NCBI GenBank assembly: GCA_009760855.2 | Contig: WPIO01000020.1 | Location: 372,001-436,000 of the forward strand | Direction: 5' to 3' | From: Cristatella mucedo | Taxonomy: Eukaryota > Bryozoa > Phylactolaemata > Cristatellidae | Length of the DNA: 64,000 nt | In this document: one piece after another, positions 19,663-33,580 of the stretch | Layout of the letters: every line of letters starts with the position of its first letter | Numbering within the stretch: position 1 is the first letter of the stretch | The notes under the pieces: model-generated | Databases searched by the model: none | The model's input: the letters and a program-made list of their open reading frames with translations, nothing else | What the model was told of the DNA's origin: nothing | Program-made: the position numbers and the translations under genes

Positions 19663-22360
19663 AGCACATGCATACGTCGAAATAAAGCACGTCAACACAC
19701 ATGCATACACTGTCAGAAACGCTCTTGGGTGCACACACCCACATGTCACACGTCCCTCATAATTGCTGAGGTGCTGCGATGAAGGGGAAAAAGAAGCACC
19801 CCTCCTGAATGTCTAACAGCAAGGAATACCTGCCTATATGCTTCTTGGTGCTAACTAATTTCACTGGAGCCGTGACACGAGTTAAAGTTTCGTGGTGCGG
19901 CGAATAGCAATGCCGAGAACGCTTGTGATTGAGGCTGTGATCTTATTTGACCAACGTCTTCATGGAGCCTGCATTGCTAGCCAAGCGCAGCCACGCGACG
20001 CAGTAGCCAGCTTCTGCTGCTCATTCAAGAAGGGTCAGCTATGATTTATGTCATGGCTCTTCAGCAAGACTCATTTCGATGCCGAACAGGGGCACTGCCG
20101 GATTTGCTGCACCAGGCTTCCTGTCAGGGTCAGGTGCTGTGGACTGCTGGGAATTTCGTATCGGTCAGTTGACACTGCACTCAAAGCATCACCGTTAGGA
20201 TATGACGTTGCTGCTTGGCGAGCGGCTTCGAGGAGCAGTCCTGGCACTTCCCTGAGGCACCGCTGTACGGCCGAGGTGGGAGGGGCTGACTGCAGCAGCC
20301 GTGACGAATATCGACCGACGAAGGCCAAACTGTGAGTGACGTCTTCGTCAGCTTGTCGAACTAGGCTGTAAGTCGATTTTATTGGCTTTATTCCGGCACC
20401 CTCCCTGCAAGCCTGCGTTTGGCGAGACCACAAAGCCACCGAGTCTGGCTCACACACCTGGCTTTTCCGATAGTGTCATCAGCTATCCATTAGGAAGAGG
20501 TGCACCCAAGGAGATCCAGACACTAGTCATACTCGTTGATGGGTTTATGGGTCAGTGCACCATGCTTCAAGTGCTAGGTTGGCAACACTGAGGTGCAGCC
20601 ACTGCCCTCACCGTTATCGCCAGCATCGCATTTGCTCTCAGTTTTGGTGGGTCAACTGAGGCTCAAGCCAATGACTCGGGTAGCTAGAGGTAAACGTAAG
20701 CAGAGCTGACATTGAAGACTAGTCCTAGATTGTACAGTAAGAATGAACAACGTGGAGCAATTTAAAAAAACTAGATAGCGTGTGTAGCTAATGGCCAGCA
20801 CTTTCATAGCTGGCCTCGTGATTGGCGACAGATATCAAGATATTCCAACATCAAACTTGTTAAGTCCCACAAATCATAGTGGATGCTGAAGGTCATAGCT
20901 CAGGCATGCCACTTTGGCTTACCGGGCACGGCCAGTATCACTGCATTAACTTTTATAAAGGCAAACTGCATTTCGTGGATGCATTCCGGTCATGCCTATA
21001 GTAATACAAAGCAGGTTTGCACACCATACGCTGTGAAAACTTACTAGATACCCCTCCGAATGTTGATTCCCAATAGCGATCACAAAGACATCTGTTATGT
21101 TGACTACCAAAAAAGTAGCAGCACGGTCAGGGCTGGAAGTAGAACACAATCGGATCGGACGCCATACAAAGCCTTAGGCTTGTCGTTGAGCAGATGCTGT
21201 CAGCTAATCAAACGTCAGGCGGCTGGATCTCACTGTCCGTGCATCAAAATTAGAGTGCTGCAATCAATGTATTTGAAGGTAAATTGCTTTAAAAAGAGGC
21301 ATGGGAAACTTTGCAGGCACTCACGCCTAGAGTAAATTGACTGGCTTAGATGTGCAAGTATGTGTAATATCTCTGCAGTAACAATCTGGGTGATCTGACG
21401 AACCCCTTTCACTATTTATAATACGAACGTAGTTTTTTGTTAAGCCTTTGCATTTTTCCTTCGATATTTTATTTACAGTATCTACACGAATCCCATGACA
21501 TTTTTGGTACCATTTTAATACAATTTGGCTGTAGTTGCAAGTAAAATTCACACTGCTTTCTGTTCTGTTCGGCAGAGCATTTAATTGTGCTAGCTATGCT
21601 AGCACTAGCTATGGTAAAACAATAGGTGCTACGATAATGCTGATGAATCATTATGATGCAAATGAAGATGGTAGTCGATCGATTATAATTTTTAGCCAAA
21701 TTCAAGTTCAGATCGAAATGAAAAGAAGGAGAAATAAACAATGAAGCTGTTGCCTACAAAAAGTCCACGAACCCCCAAGAAGTCACGATGCTTGAATTTG
21801 TGATCAATGCTAACTTTATACGAGGACAAATGCAAGTTCTTACATGGAATGAGACACCTGATTGTTGTTTTGACTATGCATTTAGCTTTTCTTACAGTTT
21901 GAGCCCAATGGATGTGTCGCTGAAGCGAACTCAGAAATAACCTAAAGTAGGGGCCAAAAATGGGCCTTTTGGAAGTGATCAATCACTAGAGGACATAAAC
22001 CACCCAAATATCCCTTCACAGCCTTAGCCCGGGGCTATGGCATCAGACCTTGTTTTCTACGAATTTGCCATAGTATTTGGAAATAACCCATATTTCCAAG
22101 CGTACTACAGATACGTTTTAATATGTTTTGGAGTTAGACAGGGCTAATTCAGAACCAAAGGGCTGTAAACATTCTGAGCTTGTTTAGGACCCAGGAGAGA
22201 CAGACTGGGTCTTTTTTGCACCTGTTGTATTTATTTACTGCATACCTATTCAAAGTTAGGCATCTCCGAAAAAACGCCAGTTGGTCCTGCTATAAATCAA
22301 TGAAAACTTATGGTAATTTAAATATCAGTCTATAAATAAAGAACTGTGGGCAGGCTGTCA
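19663..22360. other. long stretch without supported genes
   Basis: About 2.7 kb with open frames of at most 128 codons (20071-20457, minus) and no domain or element I recognise. Confidence 0.4.
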
Positions 22361-22365
22361 TGATG

Positions 22366-22885
22366 GTTTTGTCGCTCACTTTTAGGTCTCTTCATTCTAT
22401 GGCTCCAGCCTATCTTTCAGATATACTACCCCATCAGGCAAAGCATCGTACCACTCGCTTTTCGGAATCTAACAGTCTAGAAATACCTCGTACAAACCTT
22501 AAATCCTTTGGAGACCGTGCATTTAGCTCGTATGCTCCCACAGCCTGGAACTGCCTCCCGACCTGCATCAGAACATCCCCTGACCTGACCACATTTAAAA
22601 GAAACTTAAAAACACACCTATTTAGGACAGCATTTAGTGGGTCCTTGTGATTCGTCCTCGATGTGCCTATGCGTGCTGACACTGTTCATGCTGCCACTAA
22701 CCACATTTGCATGCTGACCCAGTGCATGTAACCCCTAACCATGTTATTCATTTTGTTTGTTTTTCAAGCATGATTTTACTTACCAATCTATTGCGTATCA
22801 CTTTGCAGCAAATGTAAAGCGCCTAGAAAGAGATTAAGTTCTCTGAGGGCGCTTTATCAAGTGCAATATTATTATTATTATTATG
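22366..22885 (+). mobile_element. LINE 3' end, young copy
   Basis: The open frame to 22650 encodes the last ~95 residues of the reverse transcriptase ORF (LTFRSLHSMAPAYLSDILPH, FGDRAFSSYAPTAWN, TTFKRNLKTHLFRTAFSGSL). A 3' UTR with two ~35-bp units, the hairpin tail (TAAAGCGCC at 22815, GGCGCTTTA) and (ATT)n follow. About 99% identical over some 330 bp to the opposite-strand copy at 37143-37669, differing at roughly four sites, and truncated within about 10 bp of the same place. Confidence 0.93.
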
Positions 22886-25800
22886 ATTTTGTGACTGCAA
22901 ATATTAATAAGACGGTTAAACATGAAAATAAATGTATTTGCACAGATCAGACAAATTTCTATGCTGTTAGATTGGTTTTTAAAGAGCCCCATTGTGATTT
23001 GCAATGCTTTTTTTATCATTATCATTTCTTGCATTACTTTTCTACGGTTCTTGATATTTTTCTGTGAAGAGCTGCCCAGACTAAAGAATCTTGAAAGAGC
23101 AAGCCATTAACTTAATTCGAAACCCACCTCCCCTCTGTGAGCAATCCAGTGAAAATAATCAATTGCGAATGAATCACAGGCAACAGGTTTTTTCATCGAT
23201 GTATTAAGACAATCAGCATTGCTGGTACGTGTGATCTGAAAACTGAAGATGCAACGCAACACTTGGTCTTTTCTGGTGCTACCGAGATAATTTGAAGCTT
23301 GATGTACTTTTAGAATTATAGTAGGCTCTAGCAAAGTTTTGAAACTTATTTACTCGGTCACAGCCTTGCCAGAGGTTTTTCTCAGCCTTGAGATGGCGGA
23401 TACAATAGTTCAAGCTAACCGGTCTACTCCATGTGTGCTACTGCCTTTTTGACTAAAAGAATTTTTTGGTGAGCTCTCCAACTCGAAAACTTCGATAATC
23501 TAGTCTTGATCTAGCTAGATGATCTAAACAGCACAAGGCTGGAGAATTTCACCTCAGTCAGCAATTACTCTAATTTTGAGGCTCCGATCGCTGTAGATAG
23601 GGACGTTTTATCTTATTGCAATTTAACAGATTTAGTGCAGGCAGCAATACAAGATAAGTGCAGCTTCCGCCAACTGCCCAACCCATTTTCTTGGTTATTG
23701 TTTTACGCAAAGTTGCCTTCATCGTTTGTCGCATACAGTTGCCTTCTCAACATATTGTTGTTTCGTGGTATTTTCAGGTGCTTCCTCACTCCCATGCTCA
23801 TGTGCTTTTGCGTGTGTGCGGTCAAGATGCAAGCTGCACCCATCATGCACATGTTTATCCAGGCAGGTGGCAGCTTTAGCGAATTTTTAATTCTGATATT
23901 TCTGGCACGAGAGACTACTGCAAGGCGCGAGTGACAATTAACTCAAGACTGCATGCTACCTCATTAAATCTTTTCTGAGTAGACATGCTACAAGTGCTTC
24001 TTTTGTTCACATGTAATGATGTCTAGGAACATACCCCGTGTACCCTGCATTGACCAGGCTGCAGCATGCATCCTAAAATCGTTCAAGGGCATGTAGCAGC
24101 GCTAGACAGATGGATGCTATGTCCAGTCGCCCAAGAAGATTGAACGTTGGTCGCTCTAATCAGAGGACCGAGTGATATAAACTCGCCAATTTCGAAATTC
24201 AGAATCCAAATGCAACTGATATGATCTTGTTTGTTGTAACAATATGCAAACACCGAAAATCAAACGACCTATTGTTACCAAAATTAGAATTATACAATAC
24301 GGATAGCTTCATGTGTCACGTGTGACACACAATTGTAATGATGCAGATGGAAAACGTAGGTCTGAACTGGACCTGATGGTTCACACGTGCTGGTGCCAAA
24401 AACTGATCATTAGGATGTCAATATTATACACCATTAAGATATTTTCTAACTTAGGAGCCAGGCCACGGTTATCTGGAACCAATCTTCTCCACCATCCAGG
24501 CAAAGGGCGAATTTAAAAAGAAGAGCCCGAAAGCCAGCCGAGTCATGGCTGCTTACAATCGGCTGTTCCTGAGACAGCTTGTACGAGTGATAGGCAACTG
24601 TATAGCACACGATGACTCACGATGGCTAGGCATCCCTTCTGGCGCTGACATGCTGAAACCCACAGACAATGGTGAGCTGATGATAGCGTACACAAGTGCA
24701 GGCACACAAGTACAGAATGGTCAACAACTTGCAGAGCTCATGCGATCAGGAGCTAGACGACACAACGAAATTGGGTGCAGCCATGTCAGAGCACGAGCAG
24801 GCTTCGGTGGCTCGTGTCGCTGGCTTTAGAGTGAGAATGGTAAAACGGCGAACAAACTACATGCAGTGTGTTACTGCCTTGTCTTACGGCTACCTCGAAA
24901 AGTGCATGCCCTTTCGTTCAACATAAGGGCTGAGGAAGGCAGACCAGTAAAGTCTATGGAGGGCCGTGTTAAGGTGCACTATGAGACCGAGATCTGCTTT
25001 AGCCCGGTTCGCTGAAAAAACCCAGGGCAGAATGCCAAAATGCTCAAGCCTGCTTATTGCTATGTTAGCTGCCATGTTGTCCAATTTCGCTGACAAGCTC
25101 GTGCTTGAAGGCACATGTTGGACGCAGCGGTTAAAAATAATTACTTGAACTCTCTGATTAAATCATCAGAATGATGTGTGAAGGTTCAAAACAACAAGCA
25201 AGCTTCTGGGAACCGCTTGTGCAAAGAGCTGCCGATGCTCTTTCAAACATCACTAGCTGCACTCAACTTGCAAGGCGAATGCATGCATCTAAATGAAGTG
25301 TACATGATATATAGTTGCGTTTTTGCCTATTTTCGCCAGGGCACGCAGCTGGCTTCTCATCTCTGTCACGTGCTTGCAAACGGTAGCAAGCCAAATAGTT
25401 GCTGCTAGAGCTCTTATTGATATGAGTACCAGTGTACTCGCAAATGTCGATAGCTTGTCCAATAATCGTCGGCTCAGCCCTAAACAATCCACGATATTTA
25501 GGTGCCAAACACCGAACCGTACTTCCGTGTACCAGATTAAGGTAGAAGCAATAGGTTAAACTGGTAGGCCCTGGCAGTGCTCAGCTGCTCAGCTGTAGGA
25601 TGCTCAACATAAGCGCAGGCAGGCAGAAGGTATTAGCAGACCTCATGCTGAGCACGAGAAGCACGGTTCAGGTTGTGGAAAAGATCTGACGCCGAAGGCT
25701 CTAAAAACATTAGATGCAAGCAAGCTTCGTAGAATGGTGTAAGGCATCATTTGATGAGTGTGCAGTCCAGCACCGATATGCTATGTATGATATGATACAT
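22886..25800. other. long stretch without supported genes
   Basis: No repeat family or coding pattern recognised. The best open frame (24545-24829, 94 codons) has no recognisable domain and no splice context I trust. Confidence 0.4.
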
Positions 25801-25853
25801 ATTTATTTATGTATGATGTATGTACATATCTATGTATGATATATATCTATGTA

Positions 25854-26099
<246 letters not shown>

Positions 26100-26107
<8 letters not shown>

Positions 26108-26844
26108 GCATATATGTATGTGGATGATAGGACACATATATATCGATATGCAATGTATCGGTACAGTAGTATTGATCTAATCTAGCCGCTTAACTGGACG
26201 ATTTCAAATACTCTTTACAAATACCAGCTCTAGCTATCACAGTGTGTAATAGCATGTTGTTGATAAGCCAATCACCAACAAGACAGTCACGGCTGGGACA
26301 CGGTCGGTCGATGGCTAAGCTGGCTGCAATGGTGGCGGGAAAGGCCTGTCCCTGTTGTATATGCAGGTCGGTTGATCCATCCCAACCATGAAAAAAGGAG
26401 TGGGTAAAAGCCTAGCCGTCGGCTGGATAGGCGCGAATCCCAAGAAAAAAGAGTTTGCTGCATCGCTTCCCCTAGCTGAGCCCGCAAGGACAGCCTGGCC
26501 AGTGACCTGGCTTCAATGTCAGGGGTGACAGATGCCTTCTGCCTGGCCTACGGCCGCTTTCAGTCAGGTTCCAGCTTCAGACTGCCACAATTATCACTGC
26601 TGTTTGAGGCACAGGATGTGTTTGTATCTGTTTTTATTTATGGCTATGCCACTCGTGGGTACCCCCCACCCCGGTAACTTCCTCCTGAACTGCCATATGG
26701 TATTGCAGTTGGCACCTGGAGACCTGGCCAAAACATCCCCTGCACCTTTTGCATCTGCATAGCCTAGCACATAATCTGCTGCCCAGTAGCCGCCAAGGCA
26801 GGCAAGCCTGCACCTCTTTGTCAGCCAGCAGCCACTTGTCTTTT
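26100..26844. other. stretch without supported genes
   Basis: Nothing recognised before the LINE copy. Confidence 0.4.
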
Positions 26845-28405
26845 AGCCACTCGTTAAAAAGTCGAAACCAGACCAGAAAATCGTAAGCAACTCCTGCCTG
26901 GTCTCCATTTTGCTATCCTTATAAAAGATGCTGGAACTAGAAGCAGCTGACTGGCTAAACTCCCATAGAAAATTTCGAACCCAGCCCGTTTCAGTCAAGT
27001 CTGAGTACAAAACACTCCACAGAGTCAGCACTATCTTGAGTTTATAACAACCTTCTCAAGAATGCTAACTTGGAAGGAGTCTGTAGAATAGCTCTGGTGG
27101 ATCTCTCGGCAGCGTTTGAGACCGATGCTCAGTAAGTGTGTAGTGATTGCCTATTATCTCGGCTGGCCATTGCTGGCATGGCAGTGCAATGGTTTAGGTC
27201 TTGCCTGAGTGGGTGGTTTCATTCAACGATGGTGATTTCAGAGCACAGATGTCAAAGATCAGCAGTAATTAAGTTAGTTAAGTTTTAAGTTAAAAGTTAT
27301 AAGATATTAAGTTAAGATAGCCTTTAAATTATGGGCTACTACAGTGACGATCTGCTCTTTTTCTACTTCCTTTAAAATTTGGTACTTCCCTCTTGCTGAT
27401 ATAATCGCCAAGCACAATTTAAATTTTCCTTTTTATGTAGGCGTCACAGTTACATCAGTCCTCTGGTTCTTTTCTATCATCCAGAGTCGAACTCTCTCCG
27501 CTTTCCTTGGGCACAATTTCCCGACGGGCGCAATTGGATGGCAGGAAATTTTCTCAAATTCAATTACGATAGAACTCACTTACAAGCTATTGAAAAACCT
27601 AGTGTTTCTCAGAAAGGGGAATGCACAACCTTTGAAATGGGCTCGGCCAACATACCTCTCGTAGCATCTGCATATAACCTGGAACTAAGCTACAAAATGA
27701 CTTTCTCTAAATCAGCTTCACAGTACAGTTAGCCAACTTTCAGCTCCATACCACTGAAAAGTATTTCCGGCTTGCTTAGATAAGGGTGCCACAGCCTAGC
27801 TGGTCCAGGAATTTATGACATTCCGCACAGAATTCGGTAGCCTACTACTTGTTGGTCTAACTGCATGTGCAAAAGGAGGCTCACAGCTGGTGCACAATTC
27901 TGTGGCTAATCTCGTTGTCCTGAACGTTGCAACTGCTCTCCTGTACTATACCACTGCTCTCCGACATGCAGTTGCTGCCCGTCAAGCAGCGGATCGACTT
28001 CAAGGCTCTGTCACTTCATTCGCGTACTCCAGCCTCCTTATCGGAAATATTTCCTTCTCAGGCTTTGCATTGTGCGATATGCTCTTCTTATTCCAGTCGC
28101 AAGTCGTGTGCCTCTAACCAATCTCAAACCCTTTAGAGACACATGCGTTCGATCGTATGTTTCCAAAGCGTGGAACTTATTCTGCTTGATATCACGATGC
28201 TGCATGACTTGAAGAAATCAAGAAGCTAAAAACCCCCAAGAGCGTTTGCTCCGTTCTTGTGAGTTGCTCTTTGTGTGCATATGCATGCTGAGATTGTGCA
28301 TTTCATCAGTGACCAATTGACATGCCTCTTTTCCTGCACGTGAAAACTGCCTAGAAAGAGATTTGGTTTTCTTATGGTACTGCACAACTGTTTTAATAAT
28401 AAGAG
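26845..28405 (+). mobile_element. LINE copy, long but strongly decayed
   Basis: Reverse-transcriptase blocks appear in order across shifting frames: KKSKPD..., KMLELEAADWLNSH (compare KMLE.VVADQLNS at 43550), ALVDLSAAFE (near 27090), a decayed AKHNL-DD region (27400), FLKFNYDRTHLQAIEKPS, SAYFQL-like and LQLLPVKQRIDFKALSL (27970), then the C-terminal block and the tail (CCTAGAAAGAG, 28350) with a TTTTAATAATAA end. Many frame changes and stops; one of the oldest and longest copies in the window. Confidence 0.8.
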
Positions 28406-29089
28406 TACTATCATTTGCCAGCTGTGCGTACGTCATTCATCCGGCCCCACGTTAGCAGGCCACATCAGTCACGCAGTTGCTCCATCTGCATGACTGAGCC
28501 CTTTCCCACCCAACCGCCGGCCTGTCCACCGGCTTCTGCCGGTCTTTCTACTTTCTGCGTTTGATTGCGTGGCCATCTATGCCTTTGGCTTACCCGTGTG
28601 TCCACTTGCCAGACGTCCATTTGTGCCATTCACTCACTATTGTAGCATCCTATTACAGGCACGGCGGCAGCTGCACTTGCTGCTGCAGGCTATCGCGGTC
28701 TCTGTCCACTGACTCGGCGTCGATGCACCGATCGGTCCGCCGATCGGCCGATCGTCCGTGGAGTCGTTCCGTGTAGCCTGTCCTGGGAGGAACTGGGGCT
28801 AAAAGCTCGCAGCGTTATCGGCAAAGTGCCATAGTAATATCAGCCGAGCAAGATTACAATCTGGGTTGTTCATAAGCACGTAGGGAAATGGTGCCCCAAT
28901 ACCAGTACCTGCATATTTTCAACATATTATAATGAATGCAGCACTGCCCAATTGAGCATACCAGCTGCAGGATCTTTGACTTATTTTGGATGCAAGAAAT
29001 TCAGTGCCCGTGAAGAAATACCCAGAGATCGCCAATAGGCTGCATACGATTTAGTCTAGATAGTGATAATAATGCTACTTCAACTAATA
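28406..29089. other. stretch without supported genes
   Basis: Nothing recognised. Confidence 0.4.
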
Positions 29090-29665
29090 TGACAACAATA
29101 AGTCTGTCTAAAGCACCCTAAGACAACCAAATCTCCATCTGGGTGTTTGAAAGCAAGCTGCAACAGAAGGAACAATAAGGAGTTAATGTCAGGTATATCA
29201 TGCTTTGAAAAGCATGCAAAAGCACACAAGAAGACACTCAAGGCTTCCGGTTAGTAAAATGCTTGTTTGAAACATGTCTGAATCATGTACAGGTCAGTAA
29301 GCAAAGCATGCAGAAACAAAAGAGACAAGTTCACAGGAGGGAAAGAAGGGAAGCTAACCAGAACAAATGCATCAGTAGTTGAGAACTAAGTGATGCCAAG
29401 TCAATGCAGGTAGTTACAGAAGCAGGAAGTAATTTTAATACTTTCTGCCCATTTGAACTGAAGACCTGATCACCAAAAGATTACAATTTATTGCATGGAA
29501 GAAGGTAACGACTGAAAGCAGTGGGGCAGGTAGTGCAAGAGCACAAAAAGTGGAAGCTAGGTCGTATAGGTACGCAGGTGCAAGCAAGTAAAGCCATTCG
29601 TAAGCCTAGGAGAGGATCTTGAAGCTGATTCAATGATTGATAGAGAACTATTGAAGCTCAAACCA
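29090..29665 (-). mobile_element. LINE 3' end, divergent subfamily
   Basis: A tail-like AAAGCACCCTAAGACAACC and CATCTGGGTGTTTGAAAG at 29110-29155, a long 3' UTR sharing CTGAATCATG-ACAGGT words with 53285-53712, then coding remnants on the minus strand (LLAPAYLYDLA near 29590). Distinct enough from the main family to be another subfamily. Confidence 0.6.
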
Positions 29666-29699
29666 AAATGATGTGCTACTTCTTTTACAGCATAGGTAA

Positions 29700-29795
29700 A
29701 TATAAATATATTGGTAAATGGTGCCTAGAAAGAGATTTTTTTTCTTAGGGGCCAAGCAAATGTCTCACCGTTATTATTATTATTATTATTATTAT
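29700..29795 (+). mobile_element. LINE 3' tail
   Basis: GGTGCCTAGAAAGAGATT, then TCTTAGGGGCC and (TTA)n at 29771-29795. Plus orientation, about 35 bp after an opposite-strand LINE piece. Confidence 0.8.
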
Positions 29796-30234
29796 GCCTG
29801 TTTTAAGGCAGCTGTGCCTTGACGACAGACCGGACGAGCTGCTGCGTTTTGCAACAGGTTCAGCCAACAAATGGCACTGGCCGAGAGTCCCGATTAAAAA
29901 TAATTGCACTACTCTAGACGTGATATCGCAAGTGCATAAACTAGTTTGAAGTAACAGCACTTAAGAATTTCCTTGCTGAGAGACACTGTGTTTGTGCACC
30001 TGTGTGCATGTGTGCGCAATGTCGTGCTTGTGGTCGTTCGTCTGCACGTTTGAGCCTGCTGCCACCTACTATCAGGATATCAGGGTTTAAATTTGGTTAT
30101 TAAAGTGTTGTCTTACGGGATTTTCTCAGTAAGCTGCTCTAAGGGTTGGGTGTGGTGTCGGCAATGCGAACACGCATACAACAGAAAAATAAAGTCGAGT
30201 AACCCAGCTTCTAGAACACGTGCATTCCACATAA
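29796..30234. other. stretch without supported genes
   Basis: Nothing recognised. Confidence 0.4.
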
Positions 30235-30665
30235 AAATAATAATAACAGCACCTTTGATAAAGCGCCCCAGAGAACTCAATCTCTTTCTAGGCGCTTTAA
30301 ATTTGCTGCAAGAGAAACACGATCGAATGGTCTGTGGTAGCATTTTCGATAAACAACAAGAATAACATGGTTAGGGGTGACATGGACAGAGTCAGCATGC
30401 AAGTGTGGTTAGTGGCAGCATGGACAGTGTCAGAACGCATAAACACATAAAGATCGAATAGCAGGGACCCACTAAATGCTGTGTTAAATAGCTGCGTTTT
30501 TAATTTCTTTTTAAAATTGGTCAAGGCAGGGGACATCGTGAAGCAAGTCGGGGGATGAGTTCCAGGCTTTGGGAGCATACGAACTAAATTCACGGTCTCC
30601 AAAGGATTTGAGGTTTATACGAGAAATAGGTAAACAGTTGGATTTTGAAAAGCAGGCGGTATAAT
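30235..30665 (-). mobile_element. LINE 3' end, older subfamily
   Basis: Tail (GATAAAGCGCCCCAGAG), a 3' UTR with three ~35-bp units, then the C-terminal coding block (FKKKLKTQLFNTAFSGSL readable on the minus strand near 30462-30515). The upstream part is frame-shifted. Confidence 0.88.
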
Positions 30666-31521
30666 GCAACTATGTTTCACAGCACGATGATACAATTTGT
30701 CTTGTGCCAAGCGCAAAGTTTACACAATGTTCCACGTTTGTTTCTTGCAAGAATTGATGGTACTTGCACGTCATCATGAAAGTGCTATCAGAAATAAAGC
30801 AGCAGACAAGAATCCGGCTTTAAAAGCAAGCCCATTAAAAATGCCGACCAAGTGTAGCTGCTTTCTCCAAGCACAATTCCGGTTGATGCTTAGTGAAAAG
30901 CCAGTCGTGTCAGTGTGGCTTTTTGCAGCAGTCCTTAAAGCTCCCAATCGCTACTTGCTTGATCAAGTGCTCCAGCTGCGCAGCTTCACCCGCGTAGTAA
31001 AGAGACCAAAGGGGAAATAAACATTTTCTAATAGACCTGCAGATCCCAGTTGCCTGGCCAGATGTTGAGCGGCAGCATGAGTTACTCATCATACCAAAAT
31101 ATGCTCCGGTACCTAACCGAACCGACCATCATCCACGCAGAAGTGATCCCTTTGCCATGAAGTGCACTCTGCCAATTGTAGAAGTGAGGCTGGAAGTTGG
31201 GCTGTGAAAGTAGCACCAGCAATAGCTCGAGTACAAAGGCAGTGTGCCTTTGGTTGAACTTCAGTTCGGACATCACAGCCCGAGCGCAGCGTTCGACAGG
31301 ACTTCAAGGTGCATGCACAAAGAGGTGTTGGCGTGTGCTTATGCGCCCGTGTGCGCGCGTACGAGGTGTGGCGTATGCTTATGAGCACTCATCTCAGGTG
31401 CATGGCAATTAACGATACGAATTACATACTAATGAAAGCACAAAGCGACTCAGCAATGGCAAAGCATTGAAATCAAATTACTGATTCTGTGATCTATCGC
31501 CGGGCCGGAAACTAATGCTAA
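30666..31521. other. stretch without supported genes
   Basis: The 107-codon frame at 30697-31020 (plus) is the only notable open frame; no domain recognised. Confidence 0.35.
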
Positions 31522-31995
31522 GCTCGATGCTGATGTGTCGATAGCCTATTTAATTTGACTGAATGGCCCGTAGGAAATTAGAACGGCCTCCATTAGAATG
31601 GCATGCCACTCACAAGGGATGGAAATATGTTTCATGTCTATATGCCACTGAGCGAATTAGCTGCATTAATTGAGAATAGACTGCACATGTGATCTGTGCT
31701 GCTAATGCTGAGAAAGCAGCTTGAACAGCAGAACTTGGGCTGTCTGTTAGCTATGCTCGATGCCGATGTGTCAATAGCCTATTACATTGGACTGAATGGC
31801 CCGTAGGAAATTAGAAAGGCCTCCAATAGAATGACAATCCACTCACAAACCGACTGGGGATTGGAATATGTTTCATGTCCATATGCCACTGAGAAGATTA
31901 GCTGCATTATTGAGAATAGAGTGCAACATGCGATCTCTACTGCTAATGCTGATAGAGCAGCTTGACCAGCAGAACCTGCGCTGTGTCTGTTCACA
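31522..31995. repeat. two-copy tandem duplication, ~235-bp unit
   Basis: GCTCGATGC-GATGTGTC-ATAGCC begins both copies, at 31522 and 31755 (offset 233). Both continue with ACTGAATGGCCCGTAGGAAA, ATATGTTTCATGTC and CAGCTTGA-CAGCAGAAC. The copies differ by scattered substitutions and small indels, so the duplication is not recent. Confidence 0.9.
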
Positions 31996-32079
31996 ACATC
32001 TTTGCAATTGCTTCCCTAATCGCATGGTCGTGAATCCTGCCGCATAGATTGTACGGCACAAGCCGATGCACGGCGACGC

Positions 32080-32180
32080 ACGCTCGCAACACAAACAAAG
32101 GAAAAAACACAAAAACACAAGCAAATACACACAAACACAAACACACACACACAAACACTCACACGTGCATGCACACATAT
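32080..32180. repeat. CA/AAACAC-rich simple sequence
   Basis: A-and-C rich run (CACAAACAC units) that gives Thr-His-Lys and Cys-Val frames. Confidence 0.8.
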
Positions 32181-33249
32181 GTGTTCAATACTACATACCA
32201 TGTTACCGGTACGTTGAAAACTGTGGGTGCAAATTCTGCCAGACTATGAAAGAATTTTTTAGCGATTCCTGAATTCACATCCCTTAATCAGGCCTGAAGA
32301 CTTATAAGCTTCCCAAAGAAAGGCAGCAAAAGAACTGTAGCATTAGCAGTGGCCTGCCTCCGGATGCATTCTGGGATTTAGGGAACATAACCGATGGTTC
32401 GGTGGGTCTATTGCCACGACAAATAAAGTATCTTCGTCAGTAGCACATGCCAAGAAGTAAGTCTAAGCTGATGTTAGGCTAAGAAGCTGCTTGTAGCCGG
32501 CTCCGATGTACAACGTACATCGTCTCTGCCTCAGACCTCATGCCAGACCCCACTCTCCGAGCCCCACAGGCCACAGCCACTTTCTTGCCCACGTGAGTGT
32601 GCTGACCCAAGAAAATTCTTCTTTTACCTGGAAAGCCAGCCCTGCTCTTTCCGCCGGCAATTCCTTCACCCAAGACTATGTATGGAACGAGAACATCAAC
32701 AGCCTAAAGTCAGCAGATGCCATCTGCTGGTAGCTGGAGACAATGCTGAGCAAGTGTGCTTTGTATTTTAATGTGTTAGGTAGGGACGAAAGGCCGTAAG
32801 TGTTTATAGTGTTTGGCCAGATGCTTGCTGCCTGTCGCCACCACTGCCGTTACAGCTGCGCTGGCTGCCGTACGGCTGCATAGGGGTGGCTCAACATGGT
32901 GCCAAGAGAGGCTGGAATGAAAGGAAATGCGGAAGTGAGCACTCACACATGACCTCATGAAGACACCCTCCCATATGCATTAACGCATGCACATACACAC
33001 AAGTAGAGAGCAAGAAAAAAACGAGAGAGAGGGAAAAGTTTGTTGGCATCGACACTGGCTACGAAGTAGCAGGCTTCATGCTCGAGCGGTCGCTGACAGA
33101 GCCGAATTTGATGCTCCTCTTCAGTGCAGGATTGCTCTGGCTAGGTGAGAACATAAAGGCTCGATCTTGATAGGCTTGATGTCTTCCACGATGGTTTGAC
33201 AAGGTTAGAACCAAAAGGCAGGAATGCTCTCTCTTTTTCTTCCCCTCTC
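32181..33249. other. stretch without supported genes
   Basis: Nothing recognised. Confidence 0.4.
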
Positions 33250-33253
33250 TCTA

Positions 33254-33385
33254 ATGATAATAATGACAATAATAATAATGCATTTGATATAGTGCCATAA
33301 GAGAACCCAATCTCTGCCTAGGCACTTTACATTTGCTACAAAGGAAGCACGATCGAATGGTTAGTGGTAGCATGCTCAATAAGTG
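33254..33385 (-). mobile_element. LINE 3' tail and partial UTR
   Basis: AATAATAATGACAATAAT, GATATAGTGCCATAAGAG, CTAGGCACTTTACATTTGC, then the third-unit UTR sequence (GATCGAATGGTTAGTGGTAGC). Stem arms are AGTGCC/GGCACT. Confidence 0.88.
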
Positions 33386-33479
33386 TCTGCCTGTCTGTCG
33401 GTCTCTCTTACTGCCAGCCTGAATTAAGAATCTTAAAAACTGGCCTAAAAGAATATTGCAGTACCAGAAAGAAAGGGGA

Positions 33480-33580
33480 ATAATGCCGTGTGGTCACCAG
33501 GAATTGAACTCACGACCTGCAAAATTGTAAGCACATGTCTTGCCAGAGCATCTATTTCGAGGTTGAAGCCCACTAAACGA
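33480..33580 (-). repeat. possible tRNA-derived SINE head
   Basis: GGAATTGAACTCACGACCTG is a reversed B-box-like stretch with the SINE-style ACGACC context; the rest is unrecognisable. Confidence 0.35.
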
